Shown: positions 27,290 to 36,261, counted from the first letter of the stretch. The stretch: DNA of 64,000 bases from Hahnella lacustris (GCA_965194655.1 OZ239148.1:1240001-1304000); one strand, 5' to 3'. The notes: a model not told the origin generated them from the letters alone. Translations and numbers: made by a program.

Positions 27290-27307
27290 GCCCGGGACAG
27301 CCCGGGC
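27290..27307. terminator. GC-rich hairpin between convergent argG and usp genes
   Basis: A perfect 7-bp stem, GCCCGGG-ACAG-CCCGGGC, starts 6 nt after the argG stop and precedes the end of the convergent universal-stress gene. No T-run follows on either strand, so it may act as a Rho-assisted or bidirectional 3' end rather than a classical intrinsic terminator. Confidence 0.5.
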
Positions 27308-27315
27308 CGCCATGC

Positions 27316-27759
27316 TTATCGGACGACCAACACCGGCACCTTGGCATGCACCAAAACCTTTTGAGTCTCGCTGCCCAACAGCGCGCCCACCAGGCCAGTA
27401 TGTCCGTGTGAGGCCATCGCGATGAGGTCGCAGCCATACTGTTCTGCCGCCTTCACGATGCTCTCGCTCACACGCACACTCAGCACGTAGACCGCCGCAC
27501 AAGGGACACCCGCAGCCTGACAGGCTTTCTCAATATCACCCACATAGCCACGCGCGTTTTCCTCTACTCGCTTGCCGATGTCTTCTGGCAAATAGAAGCC
27601 TTCCATGGCGTAGCCTGCATAGACTCCGCTCTGATAGTCGGGGGCAGAGTGAAAGGCGGTGATCTTTGCGCCCAGCGACTTCGCAAGGGTGATGGCCTGA
27701 TGTGCCGCCCGCATGGAGAGCTCGGAGCCATCGGTGGGAACCAGAATGTTTTTGAACAT
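27316..27759 (-). CDS. Universal stress protein (UspA family)
   Basis: A 147-residue single Usp domain: N-terminal KNILVPTDGSELSMRA and the ATP-binding signature GHTGLVGALLGSETQKVL (G-2x-G-9x-G-S). Such proteins are cytosolic and induced by stress; many bind ATP. It is transcribed away from katG. The 203-nt shared upstream region must hold promoters for both. Confidence 0.92.
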   Translation of the reverse strand: MFKNILVPTDGSELSMRAAHQAITLAKSLGAKITAFHSAPDYQSGVYAGYAMEGFYLPEDIGKRVEENARGYVGDIEKACQAAGVPCAAVYVLSVRVSESIVKAAEQYGCDLIAMASHGHTGLVGALLGSETQKVLVHAKVPVLVVR

Positions 27760-27962
27760 GGTGTACCTCTCTGAGTGAAGTCGATCAGTCTTCAGTAAGC
27801 CGCTGAACCCCCTTCAGTGTATTGATGTTCGTCAAGAACTCGCACATGTGGTGATCGTCCTTGACTATGAGTGCCATCGCTATTAACAATTGGACCGTCT
27901 GAGTCATTTGTCACAACCTATTAGAGCAGACTACACCGACCCACTCTCGAAAGGAGCCTTCT
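27760..27962. promoter_or_regulatory. Divergent promoter region between usp and katG
   Basis: A 203-nt non-coding stretch. The katG end has an excellent ribosome-binding site (AAAGGAG, 7 nt before the ATG). OxyR control of katG is common, but I could not align a convincing four-part ATAG/CTAT OxyR site; only isolated CTAT elements occur around 27865-27925. No gene was seen. Confidence 0.45.
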
Positions 27963-30119
27963 ATGTCCGCAACTGGAACCTGTCCCGTGATGCACGGTGC
28001 AAACACTTCTGGCAACACCACCAATATGGAATGGTGGCCCGCCTCCCTAAACCTCGACATTCTTCACCAGCACGACCGCAAGACCAACCCTCTCGCTGAC
28101 TTCGACTATCGCGAGGCTGTCAAGTCACTTGATGTGAAGGCGATCAAGCAAGACCTTAAGGCCCTCATGACCGACAGCCAAGATTGGTGGCCTGCTGATT
28201 GGGGGCATTATGGTGGGCTCATGGTTCGCATGGCCTGGCACGCCGCAGGCACCTATCGAGTGGCAGACGGCCGCGGCGGTGGCGGAACGGGTGCACAGCG
28301 ATTTGCACCTCTCAATTCGTGGCCAGACAATGCCAATCTCGACAAAGCACGGCGCCTCCTGTGGCCCATCAAAAAGAAGTACGGCAACCAGATCTCTTGG
28401 GCAGACCTCATCATCTTGGCTGGAAATGTTGCATACGAGTCGATGGGCCTTAAGACGTTTGGATTCAGCTTTGGCCGTGAAGACATCTGGCACCCTGAGA
28501 AGGACATCTACTGGGGTTCGGAGAAGGAGTGGCTGGCATCTACTCGCTACGACGGTACGAGTGACGATCGTGGTTCGCTAGAGAACCCCCTAGCTGCAGT
28601 CCAGATGGGGCTGATCTACGTAAACCCAGAGGGCGTGAATGGACAGCCAGATCCGATTCGTACGGCCCATGACGTGCGTGTGACCTTTGCCCGCATGGCC
28701 ATGAATGATGAGGAGACCGTGGCCCTAACGGCTGGTGGCCACACCGTCGGAAAGTGTCATGGAAACGGAAACGCCGCTCATCTTGGGCCCAACCCAGAAG
28801 GCGAAGAACTCGAGGCGCAGGGCCTGGGCTGGAGGAACAAGGAGGGCCGTGGCATTGGTCGAAATACCGTCACCAGTGGCATTGAGGGCGCCTGGACCAC
28901 TCACCCCACCCAATGGGACAACGGATACTTCCACCTTTTGCTCAACTACGAATGGGAACTTAAAAAGAGCCCCGCTGGCGCCTGGCAGTGGGAGCCGATT
29001 GACATTAAGGAGGAGGACAAGCCCGTCGACGTTGAGGACCCTAGCATTCGCTACAACCCCATCATGACCGACGCTGACATGGCCATGAAGATGGACCCTG
29101 AGTATCGGAAAATCTCCGAGCAGTTCTATATGGACCCGGCTCATTTCTCCGAGGTCTTTGCTCGCGCATGGTTCAAACTCACACACCGAGACATGGGTCC
29201 CAAGACCCGATACATCGGGCCAGAGGTGCCTAGCGAGGACCTGCTCTGGCAAGACCCCGTCCCCACTGGTCAAAGTCAGTACGATGTTTCCGGAATCAAG
29301 GAAAAGATCGCCGCAAGTGGCCTGACCATCGCCGAGATGGTCTCGACCGCATGGGACAGCGCCAGAACCTTTCGCGCATCCGACTTTCGAGGGGGTGCCA
29401 ATGGAGCGCGCATTCGCTTGTCCCCACAGAGGGATTGGGAAGGCAATGAGCCCGCACGGCTCAACCGCGTCCTCTCCGTGCTCGAGGGCATTGCCAGCGA
29501 TTTCGGCGTGAGCGTAGCGGACACGATCGTGCTCGCTGGAGGCGTGGGCATCGAGATGGCAGCCAAGGCTGCAGGCTTTGACATCTCAGTGCCGTTCAGC
29601 CCCGGGCGAGGCGATGCCACTCCAGAGCAAACCGATGCCGAGTCTTTCGCCGTCCTCGAGCCTCTGGCTGACGGGTTCAGGAACTGGCAGAAGAAGCACT
29701 ATGTAGTCAAGCCTGAGGAGATGCTGCTCGATCGCGCACAACTCATGGGCCTCACTGCGCCCGAGATGACGGTTCTGATAGGGGGCATGCGTGTGCTCGG
29801 AGCCAACCACGGGGGCAGTGCTTATGGTGTGTTGACAGATCGCGTGGGCACTCTCTCAAACGACTTCTTCGTGAACCTCACTGATATGGCCATGACCTGG
29901 AAGCCCACCGGCCGAAACAGCTATGACCTGATCGATCGCACCACCGGCGAGACGCGTTTCAAGGCAACGAGAGTAGACCTTGTCTTCGGGTCCAACTCGA
30001 TCCTTCGGGCCTACGCCGAACTCTATGCACAGGATGATAATCGGGAGAAGTTTGTTCGGGATTTCGTTGCTGCTTGGACGAAAGTCATGAACGCTGATCG
30101 ATTCGACTTACTGGCGTAA
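27963..30119 (+). CDS. katG: Catalase-peroxidase KatG
   Basis: A 718-residue bifunctional haem catalase-peroxidase. The distal site is VRMAWHAAGTYR (Arg89, Trp92, His93). The tyrosine of the Met-Tyr-Trp adduct is in IYVNPEGVNG and the methionine in FARMAMND. The proximal His is in TAGGHTVGKCHG. The C-terminal duplicated, haem-less half follows (STAWDSARTFRASDFRGGANGARIRL). No signal peptide, so cytosolic. It degrades hydrogen peroxide, fitting with glutathione reductase downstream. Its 3' end overlaps the convergent exonuclease gene by 12 nt. Confidence 0.98.
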   Translation: MSATGTCPVMHGANTSGNTTNMEWWPASLNLDILHQHDRKTNPLADFDYREAVKSLDVKAIKQDLKALMTDSQDWWPADWGHYGGLMVRMAWHAAGTYRVADGRGGGGTGAQRFAPLNSWPDNANLDKARRLLWPIKKKYGNQISWADLIILAGNVAYESMGLKTFGFSFGREDIWHPEKDIYWGSEKEWLASTRYDGTSDDRGSLENPLAAVQMGLIYVNPEGVNGQPDPIRTAHDVRVTFARMAMNDEETVALTAGGHTVGKCHGNGNAAHLGPNPEGEELEAQGLGWRNKEGRGIGRNTVTSGIEGAWTTHPTQWDNGYFHLLLNYEWELKKSPAGAWQWEPIDIKEEDKPVDVEDPSIRYNPIMTDADMAMKMDPEYRKISEQFYMDPAHFSEVFARAWFKLTHRDMGPKTRYIGPEVPSEDLLWQDPVPTGQSQYDVSGIKEKIAASGLTIAEMVSTAWDSARTFRASDFRGGANGARIRLSPQRDWEGNEPARLNRVLSVLEGIASDFGVSVADTIVLAGGVGIEMAAKAAGFDISVPFSPGRGDATPEQTDAESFAVLEPLADGFRNWQKKHYVVKPEEMLLDRAQLMGLTAPEMTVLIGGMRVLGANHGGSAYGVLTDRVGTLSNDFFVNLTDMAMTWKPTGRNSYDLIDRTTGETRFKATRVDLVFGSNSILRAYAELYAQDDNREKFVRDFVAAWTKVMNADRFDLLA

Positions 30120-31472
30120 CGGCTGCATCTGCCCGACCACCTTAAGAAGAATTCGATAGGTGTCTCGGTCAAACTGAACCTGACGCCGGCCTGCGAGGCA
30201 ATCCTCCAGGTCGGCCTCAGACTGGGCCGTACCCAAGTAGGCCCAATCCTGAAAGACCAAGATCGCATCGCCCTCCTTCAGATACGCCGGGCCATGGAAG
30301 GGCCAGTCCCTCACTTTGATCTTGGTGAGCGCCGTTATGAGACGCAAGTGATGACGCTCGAGTGACTCGCCTCCCTCACAGGCGCCCTGGCATTTTCGAA
30401 GCTGTCGACCGAAACAAGCTTCACCGGGCTTACGCTTCTCGATGCCCAGAACAGCCTGACAGAGTCCATGCTCCTCGCAGAGTGCACGAATGCTGCGCTT
30501 GGCCTCCGTCATGGATTGAAAGAGCCCATAAGAGCGTCCCACACCATCCGGCCAGGCCTCATCCAGCGACAGAGGGCGTACCTGAGGAAAATCTTGCGGC
30601 AAGGAGAGCACCAGCGTGCAAACGTTCTGGTTGAGACGCAGCTGTCGGTTGTGGGTGGGCTTCATGGCCTTCACCAGCTCAGCCTCCAGTAGCAAGGCCC
30701 CCACCTCTCCGTGCGTTTCTCGCCACTCCACACGACGCACCTGCTGCGCAAGGCTCAGTTCCTTGGACGACCGAACATCACTGGAGAAATGCGCCAATAC
30801 CCGAGAGCGAATGGTCTTGGATTTTCCAATGTAGATCGGCAGATCGTTCTCACCATAAAAGAGGTAAACCCCTGGGCCCGTCGGCAGCTCCATGAGCAGG
30901 CTCGGATCAAGATGAGAGGGCAGACTGGGGCGCCCCAGGAGCTCTTGAACCGCTCCCTCGAGGATCTCAGCTGGGAGGTCGTTCCTTAAGGTCTCCCAGA
31001 ACTGAAGCAGCAGATCTGCATCGGCCATGGCGCGGTGTCGACCCTGCGCCTGTAGCCCGTGTCGAGAAGTGATCGCATCGAGATTGTGCTTGGCCTCTTT
31101 CGGGAACAGTTTTCGGGAGAGCTTGACGGTGCAGAGGGTGGGCGCGCGCAGATCCTCACCTGCGGCCAGAAAGCCCTGCTTGATGAAGGCATAGTCAAAG
31201 CGCGCGTTATGGGCAACAAACACCCGCCCCTCGAGCCTTCGCTTGAGTTCTGGCACCACTTCGTCAAACAAGGGCGCGTGGGCCACCATCTCGTTGGTGA
31301 TCCCGGTGAGGCCCTGGATGAACTCTGGAATGGAACGCTGCGGGTTGACCAGGGTAGACCAGCGCTCCACCTGGCCCGCATCCCAGGTGATCACGGCGAC
31401 CTCCGTAATGCCGTCACGGCTCGGAGTCGATCCAGAGGTTTCAATGTCAACAAAGGCAAAGGCGTCAGGCAT
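30108..31472 (-). CDS. DnaQ-like 3'-5' exonuclease fused to GIY-YIG nuclease domain
   Basis: A 454-residue two-nuclease fusion. Residues 1-170 form a DEDDh exonuclease like Pol III epsilon: D9/E11 in FVDIETSG, AHNARFD around 88-93, and H146/D151 in GRHRAMADAD. Residues about 195-290 form a GIY-YIG domain like UvrC/Cho (GPGVYLFYGENDLPIYIGKS, then R222/R224 and a Glu in LLLEAELVK). A Cys-containing tail follows (EACFGRQLRKCQGACEG). The start at 31472 was chosen since homology begins at MPDAFAFVDI; the frame runs much further up without homology. A DNA repair role is likely. Its 5' end is divergent from gor. Confidence 0.9.
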   Translation of the reverse strand: MPDAFAFVDIETSGSTPSRDGITEVAVITWDAGQVERWSTLVNPQRSIPEFIQGLTGITNEMVAHAPLFDEVVPELKRRLEGRVFVAHNARFDYAFIKQGFLAAGEDLRAPTLCTVKLSRKLFPKEAKHNLDAITSRHGLQAQGRHRAMADADLLLQFWETLRNDLPAEILEGAVQELLGRPSLPSHLDPSLLMELPTGPGVYLFYGENDLPIYIGKSKTIRSRVLAHFSSDVRSSKELSLAQQVRRVEWRETHGEVGALLLEAELVKAMKPTHNRQLRLNQNVCTLVLSLPQDFPQVRPLSLDEAWPDGVGRSYGLFQSMTEAKRSIRALCEEHGLCQAVLGIEKRKPGEACFGRQLRKCQGACEGGESLERHHLRLITALTKIKVRDWPFHGPAYLKEGDAILVFQDWAYLGTAQSEADLEDCLAGRRQVQFDRDTYRILLKVVGQMQPLRQ

Positions 31473-31517
31473 CACAAAGCAAGCATAATCCGAAGCATGT
31501 TCATCAAAGGAGCGGGA

Positions 31518-32870
31518 ATGTACGACCTGATCGTGATTGGAGGAGGCTCTGGCGGCGTACGCGCAGCCCGAATTGCTGCGCAGTATGGGGCCAAGGTTGC
31601 TCTCGTGGAGGAATATCGCATGGGCGGAACCTGTGTCATTCGCGGCTGCGTGCCCAAGAAACTCATGGTCTATGCCAGTCGATTTCCAGCGGAGTTTGAG
31701 GAGGCAAAGGGCTACGGGTGGACGGTGGGGGAATGCCAGTTCAACTGGGCCACGCTCCAGGAGAACCGTGACCAAGAGGTGAGCCGACTCGAGGGGATTT
31801 ACCGCTCGAACCTTCAAAAGGCGGGAGTCGAGATCTTCCAAGGCAGCGCCAGCCTGGTGAGCGCCACCGAGGTCTCCATCGGTCAGTCGCAGACCCTCAC
31901 TGGCAAGACCATTCTCATTGCAACCGGTGCGCATCCAGTCACTGACACACACATTCCGGGGCATGAGCTCTGCATTGACTCTAATGACTTCTTCCAGCTG
32001 AAGGAGCAGCCCAAACGAGTGCTGGTTCAAGGTGCAGGCTATATTGCGCTGGAACTGGCCTGTGTGCTTCAGAACCTGGGATCGCACGTTCAGGTGGTCT
32101 ATCGCGGGAACAGGGTGCTTCGCGGCTTTGATGCCGAGCTTCAAGAGCACCTTGAAGAGGAGCTGCAGCGATCGGGCCTCACCCTTCTCTCTGAGCGTCG
32201 AATCACTCAGGTTCAAAAATCAGATCAGGGGCTCAGGGTGTCTCTAGACCATGGCGAGGTGTTCGAGGTCGACGCAGTGCTCAAGGCGATTGGTCGCAAA
32301 CCCAAAACCGAAGGACTTGGACTGCAAGCCCTGGGGCTGCATCTCGATCATCATGGCGCCATTCCTGTAGACGAATACTCCCGCACTGCCATTCCGAATC
32401 TCTTTGCGGTGGGCGATGTCACCAATCGGGTGAACCTCACGCCCATGGCCATTCGAGAAGGGCACGCATTCGCGGATACCCAGTTCGGTGGCAAGCAGGT
32501 GGTGGTCGATCACAGTCTGGTGCCCACCGCCGTTTTCACCACACCCGAGCTCGGCACGGTTGGTCTCACCGAAGAGGAGGCCCTCAAGGTACACCCTTCG
32601 CTGGATGTTTACACGACTCGGTTTAGGCCGATGAAGTCGACCCTCTCAGGCCATCAGGGCCGGATGTTCATGAAGCTGCTGGTCGATCGAGCCACCGACC
32701 GAGTCCTTGGCTTTCATGCCTTGGGGCCTGACACAGGAGAGATGGCGCAGCTCATGGGCGTTGCGCTGCAGCTCAAAGCAACCAAGGCCTCACTCGATGC
32801 CACCCTTGCGGTACACCCCACGGCCGCCGAGGAGCTGGTGACCATGCGAAGCCCCACCCGAAGACACTAG
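31518..32870 (+). CDS. gor: Glutathione-disulfide reductase
   Basis: A 450-residue FAD/NADPH disulfide reductase. The FAD motif is VIGGGSGGVRAARIA, the redox pair C39/C44 is in GGTCVIRGCVPKK, the NADPH motif is VQGAGYIALELACVL, and the catalytic His-Glu is in VHPTAAEE. The VIRGCVPKK context is typical of glutathione reductase rather than lipoamide or mercuric reductase. The ATG at 31518 is preferred over one 7 codons up because AAAGGAG lies 6-7 nt before it. It ends overlapping the convergent lyase gene by 4 nt. Confidence 0.95.
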   Translation: MYDLIVIGGGSGGVRAARIAAQYGAKVALVEEYRMGGTCVIRGCVPKKLMVYASRFPAEFEEAKGYGWTVGECQFNWATLQENRDQEVSRLEGIYRSNLQKAGVEIFQGSASLVSATEVSIGQSQTLTGKTILIATGAHPVTDTHIPGHELCIDSNDFFQLKEQPKRVLVQGAGYIALELACVLQNLGSHVQVVYRGNRVLRGFDAELQEHLEEELQRSGLTLLSERRITQVQKSDQGLRVSLDHGEVFEVDAVLKAIGRKPKTEGLGLQALGLHLDHHGAIPVDEYSRTAIPNLFAVGDVTNRVNLTPMAIREGHAFADTQFGGKQVVVDHSLVPTAVFTTPELGTVGLTEEEALKVHPSLDVYTTRFRPMKSTLSGHQGRMFMKLLVDRATDRVLGFHALGPDTGEMAQLMGVALQLKATKASLDATLAVHPTAAEELVTMRSPTRRH

Positions 32871-33697
32871 AGACCGAGCACCCTCTGCGCGCGCAGCAAG
32901 ACCGGCTTGTCTACCATCTTGCCGTCAACCATGAGAGCGCCCACCCCTGCTCCAGCCCGCTCGGCGCCCTGCCAGGCCAAGACCACGCGCTCTGCCCAAG
33001 CCCGCGTATTAGCATCGGGAGAGAATGCGGCCTCAACGGCCTCGAGTTGCTTGGGATGAATACAGAGCTTCGCTCCAAACCCCAAAGACTTAGCCTGCAC
33101 TGACTCTTGCGCCACTTCCGCCGACTCGACAGACGGCGTGACCCCCGCAATGGGAGGAGGAAGGTCCGCGAGACGGCTGGCCAAAACAAGCTCAACTGCC
33201 GCCAAGTCCAAGGGCAGACCCGGGGTCTCAAGTCCCAGGTCGAACATGTAGTCCAACGATCCAAATGCCAGCCGCGACACGCCTGGGGTCTGGGCGACCC
33301 GCTCAGACTGCCGCACCCCACGAACCGTCTCCATGAGTGCGATCACCTCTCTGCCGACCCCACCCTCGCAGACGGCTCGGATGTCCTCTGGGTCCTCTGC
33401 CTTTGGAATCATGACCGAGACCGTAGGCAGTGACTTCAACAGCAGAAGGTCGTCCGAAAAGAATGTGCTTCGGACATCATTGATTCGAATCATCCATCGG
33501 CCCCGTTCATCGTCGGGCAGAGTGGGAAGGAAGCCCGCAATGGCCTCGCGGGCGACCTGCTTGTCTGCCGGAGCCACAGCGTCCTCTAGATCGATGATGA
33601 CCCGGTGTGCCTTGGTCCCACCAGCCTTGGCGAATCGCTCGGGACGGCTACCGGGTACAAAGAGGTAGGTCAGAGGATGACGCAGAGTAGAGTTCAT
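32867..33697 (-). CDS. HpcH/HpaI (CitE-like) CoA-ester lyase
   Basis: A 276-residue TIM-barrel lyase of the CitE/malyl-CoA lyase family: LFVPGSRPERFAKA (substrate/CoA Arg), VIIDLEDAVAPADK (metal Asp/Glu), EVIALMETVRGV (second metal Glu) and FGSLDYMFDLG. The C-terminal KLCIHPKQLEAV block is diagnostic. Likely reactions are cleavage of (S)-citramalyl-CoA, malyl-CoA or malyl-CoA thioester hydrolysis. It is translationally coupled (ATGA) to an upstream MaoC/FAS1-like hydratase; this pairing matches itaconate or mesaconate degradation pathways. Confidence 0.88.
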   Translation of the reverse strand: MNSTLRHPLTYLFVPGSRPERFAKAGGTKAHRVIIDLEDAVAPADKQVAREAIAGFLPTLPDDERGRWMIRINDVRSTFFSDDLLLLKSLPTVSVMIPKAEDPEDIRAVCEGGVGREVIALMETVRGVRQSERVAQTPGVSRLAFGSLDYMFDLGLETPGLPLDLAAVELVLASRLADLPPPIAGVTPSVESAEVAQESVQAKSLGFGAKLCIHPKQLEAVEAAFSPDANTRAWAERVVLAWQGAERAGAGVGALMVDGKMVDKPVLLRAQRVLGL

Positions 33698-34572
33698 GCA
33701 GTGACCTCACGCAGAACCGCCATTGCGCGCATGGTGATATACCCCTCATGGTCCTGTGCCCAGAGGTCAATCGTCCGCCCATCTGGCTGAGGGACCCCGC
33801 AGACTTGAAAGGGATGCAGGTCAAAGAGCGGACGAACAGCCTTGAAGGTGAACGACTCGACGATGGCCAACGGTCGCTCTCGACGAACGAGGTCCAGCAG
33901 GAGCGTCGCAACCAGGGGACCATGCACCACCAAACCTGGATAGCCCTCCTCTTGCGTCACGTACCGACGGTCGTAATGAATGCGATGCCCATTGAACGTC
34001 AATGCGCTGTAACGAAACAACAAGACTGGATCGGGATTGACCTCTCGGATCCACACCGCTTGAGTGTCTGAACGCTCTGGCTCGGGCTTGCGATCGGAGG
34101 GCGTTTCCGCGGCCCGATAAACGATGTCATGAAACTCGGTGAGTGCGGGCTCTGAATCTGAGTCCGTGCCCGAGAAGACCGCATGCTCGACCTTGACGAA
34201 GACCAACGATCCCGTTCTGCCCTGCTTGACGGACACATCTCGGATCGTCGACACCCTGCGCGCAGGGTCGCCCACCAAGAGTGGACGCCTGAACGAGAGC
34301 TGTCCACCAGCCCACATTCGGCGTGGAAGATCGACAGGCGGCAGAAACCCGCCCCGACGTGCATGCCCATCTGGGCCAATCTCTGACTGTGCATTCAATG
34401 GCAAAAAGTAGAGCCAATGCCAGAGGGGGGGCAGCGGCTCCCCCATGCTCGGAGGAGGGAGTGCACAGTCGAGCGTGGCACTCAACGCGCGGGGCGGCGT
34501 AGAGGCCAGGGAATCGAGCGCTGTCTCTGAGCGCCCGATCCAATCTTGGAGGGAGGGGTTTGACGGGTTCAT
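33694..34572 (-). CDS. FAS1-like/MaoC dehydratase (itaconyl-CoA or mesaconyl-C4-CoA hydratase-like)
   Basis: A 292-residue double-hotdog protein. The hydratase signature is in the second half: FRYSALTFNGHRIHYDRRYVTQ and GYPGLVVHGPLVATLLLDL. The N-terminal hotdog has PRRMWAGGQLSFRRPL. This layout is shared by mesaconyl-C4-CoA hydratase and Pseudomonas-type itaconyl-CoA hydratase. With the coupled CitE-like lyase it would yield pyruvate or glyoxylate plus an acyl-CoA. No CoA-transferase gene is nearby. The ATG at 34572 was preferred over the TTG at 34590; neither has a strong ribosome-binding site. Confidence 0.82.
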   Translation of the reverse strand: MNPSNPSLQDWIGRSETALDSLASTPPRALSATLDCALPPPSMGEPLPPLWHWLYFLPLNAQSEIGPDGHARRGGFLPPVDLPRRMWAGGQLSFRRPLLVGDPARRVSTIRDVSVKQGRTGSLVFVKVEHAVFSGTDSDSEPALTEFHDIVYRAAETPSDRKPEPERSDTQAVWIREVNPDPVLLFRYSALTFNGHRIHYDRRYVTQEEGYPGLVVHGPLVATLLLDLVRRERPLAIVESFTFKAVRPLFDLHPFQVCGVPQPDGRTIDLWAQDHEGYITMRAMAVLREVTA

Positions 34573-34659
34573 GGGGAGAGACTCTAGCAAGCTCAGCCTC
34601 TCCCGTCTCCGTGCATCCTTTAGCGCTTACCCGCGATTGAGCGGTATATTGCGTCACGT

Positions 34660-35229
34660 ATGGAATCCCTTTTTGTCTCAGCGGGGGTCGTTGCCCTGGC
34701 TGAAATCGGCGACAAGACTCAACTCCTGGCCTTTCTGCTTGCAGCACGATTTCGAAGGCCTATCCCGATCATCCTGGGCATTCTGGTCGCGACCATCCTG
34801 AATCATGGCCTCGCAGGTGCCGTCGGTGCTTGGGTGACCGCTACTCTCAGTCCGGACCTCCTTCGTTGGATCCTCGGAATATCCTTCCTTGCCATGGCCA
34901 TCTGGACCCTCATTCCCGACAAGATCGAAGACGACGAGACGACGCTGGCCCACCGCTTCGGCGTGTTTGGCACGACCCTGATCGCGTTCTTCTTTGCGGA
35001 AATGGGCGACAAGACCCAGATCGCGACGGTGGCCATGGCCGCGCACTACCCAGACGCAGTACTCGTGGTGATCGGGACGACCATAGGCATGCTCATCGCG
35101 AATGTCCCTGCAGTGATGGTGGGGGACAAATTAGCCGGTCGGATTCCTCTGCGCCTCATTCGAAGCATCGCTGCCGCACTGTTTGCCACCCTCGGCATTG
35201 CTGTCCTACTTGGCGTCACCCTCGTCTGA
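34660..35229 (+). CDS. GDT1/TMEM165 (UPF0016) family cation exporter, predicted Mn2+
   Basis: A 189-residue, six-TM protein with two copies of the family motif: VALAEIGDKTQLLAFLLA near the N-terminus and FFAEMGDKTQIATVAMA in the middle. The E-x-G-D-K-T motifs form the cation site; characterised members move Mn2+ or Ca2+. It is convergent with a TerC-family gene that carries a candidate Mn riboswitch, and the two overlap by 24 nt. This strengthens a manganese export role by context. Confidence 0.9.
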   Translation: MESLFVSAGVVALAEIGDKTQLLAFLLAARFRRPIPIILGILVATILNHGLAGAVGAWVTATLSPDLLRWILGISFLAMAIWTLIPDKIEDDETTLAHRFGVFGTTLIAFFFAEMGDKTQIATVAMAAHYPDAVLVVIGTTIGMLIANVPAVMVGDKLAGRIPLRLIRSIAAALFATLGIAVLLGVTLV

Positions 35230-36225
35230 TCGCTTCGGTTCAAATGGGAAAGCGCCACTGCCCTCGCCAGGGCGGGGCGGGATCCTCAACGACAGCATCA
35301 TCGTGACCGCGAGCGTCACCACCGTGAAGCCCAACGACCAAGCAATCGGGATCTTATAGACGTCGATGAGCAGCATCTTCACGCCAATGAAGACCAGCAC
35401 GATGGCCAACCCGTAGGAGAGCAAGTGGAACTTCTCATGCATGCTCGCCAACAAGAAATACATCGCCCGCAGGCCCAAGATGGCAAAGACATTGGAGGTC
35501 AGCACAATAAACGGGTCGGTCGTGATGGCGAAGATCGCGGGAATGGAATCTACCGCGAAGATCACATCGACGATGCCAATGAGCAGGATGACCACGAACA
35601 GGGGTGTCGCCATGCGAATCCCATCCACGTGGGTGAAGAATTTCTCACCGTCGAAATGAGGAGCGATCTTCATGTGGCGGTTAATCCACTTCAGCGCAGG
35701 ATTGTTCTCGAGGTCGGGCTCCTGCCCTGAAGCCCACCACATCTTGACCCCAGTGAAGACCAGAAAGGCGCCGAACACATACATGATCCAGTGGAACTGG
35801 GAAATGAGCCACGCTCCGACGAGGATCATCACCGCCCTGAGGACAAGCGCCAACAAGATCCCAATCATGAGCACCCGCTTCTGAAACTCGGGGGGCACCG
35901 CAAAGAAAGTGAACAACATGAGGAATACAAAAATATTGTCGACCGCCAACGCCTTTTCGACGAGATAGCCGGTCACAAACTCAAGCGCCTTCGCGTCGGC
36001 CAAGGCCTTTGCTTCGATGTTGTCTCCGGTTCCACCGAGGTACCACCAGAGCCAACCCACAAACAAAAATGAGACCGCTACCCAGATCAAAGACCAGATC
36101 GTGGCCTCTCGAATGCTGACTGAGTGTGCGCCCTGCTTGTTGAGCGCCAGAAAGTCGATCAACAACGCCACAACGACAAAGGCCGCAAACAGCGACCAGA
36201 GCATAGGGGTACCAATGGAAATCAT
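35206..36225 (-). CDS. TerC/Alx-family membrane protein, predicted Mn2+ exporter
   Basis: A 339-residue protein with about nine TMs and the TerC acidic motifs EKALAVDNIFVFLMLF and IGIVDVIFAVDSIPAI. It is close in length to E. coli Alx (321). The start MISIGTPM at 36225 has GAGAGAGG upstream; the frame extends 17 codons further but into the hairpin. The leader carries a strong yybP-ykoY riboswitch candidate (separate entry). Alx/TerC proteins protect exoenzymes or cells from excess Mn. The 3' end overlaps the convergent GDT1-family gene. Confidence 0.92.
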   Translation of the reverse strand: MISIGTPMLWSLFAAFVVVALLIDFLALNKQGAHSVSIREATIWSLIWVAVSFLFVGWLWWYLGGTGDNIEAKALADAKALEFVTGYLVEKALAVDNIFVFLMLFTFFAVPPEFQKRVLMIGILLALVLRAVMILVGAWLISQFHWIMYVFGAFLVFTGVKMWWASGQEPDLENNPALKWINRHMKIAPHFDGEKFFTHVDGIRMATPLFVVILLIGIVDVIFAVDSIPAIFAITTDPFIVLTSNVFAILGLRAMYFLLASMHEKFHLLSYGLAIVLVFIGVKMLLIDVYKIPIAWSLGFTVVTLAVTMMLSLRIPPRPGEGSGAFPFEPKRSDEGDAK

Positions 36226-36240
36226 GAGTGCGCCTCTCTC

Positions 36241-36261
36241 CCTCTGCTGGCAAAGCAGAGG
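36241..36261 (-). promoter_or_regulatory. Hairpin before the terC start (candidate expression platform)
   Basis: On the minus strand CCTCTGCT-TTGCC-AGCAGAGG forms a perfect 8-bp stem. It is directly followed by GAGAGAGG, the likely ribosome-binding site of the terC-family gene. It lies downstream of the riboswitch aptamer and has no T-run, so it more likely modulates translation than terminates transcription. The switching partner is inferred, not shown. Confidence 0.55.

Noticed and set aside
27830..27960. OxyR binding site before katG
   Set aside because: Only scattered CTAT elements are seen; the four-part spacing could not be satisfied.
31059..31517. N-terminal extension of glutathione reductase by about 150 codons
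   Set aside because: It is antisense to the DnaQ/GIY-YIG gene and has no homology; AAAGGAG supports the ATG at 31518.
31473..32216. N-terminal extension of the DnaQ/GIY-YIG protein
   Set aside because: It lies opposite gor, and the exonuclease fold begins at MPDAFAF (31472).
34591..34659. A second Mn riboswitch before the GDT1-family gene
   Set aside because: The gap is about 69 nt and lacks the GGGAGTAG and GGCAAGAC motifs.
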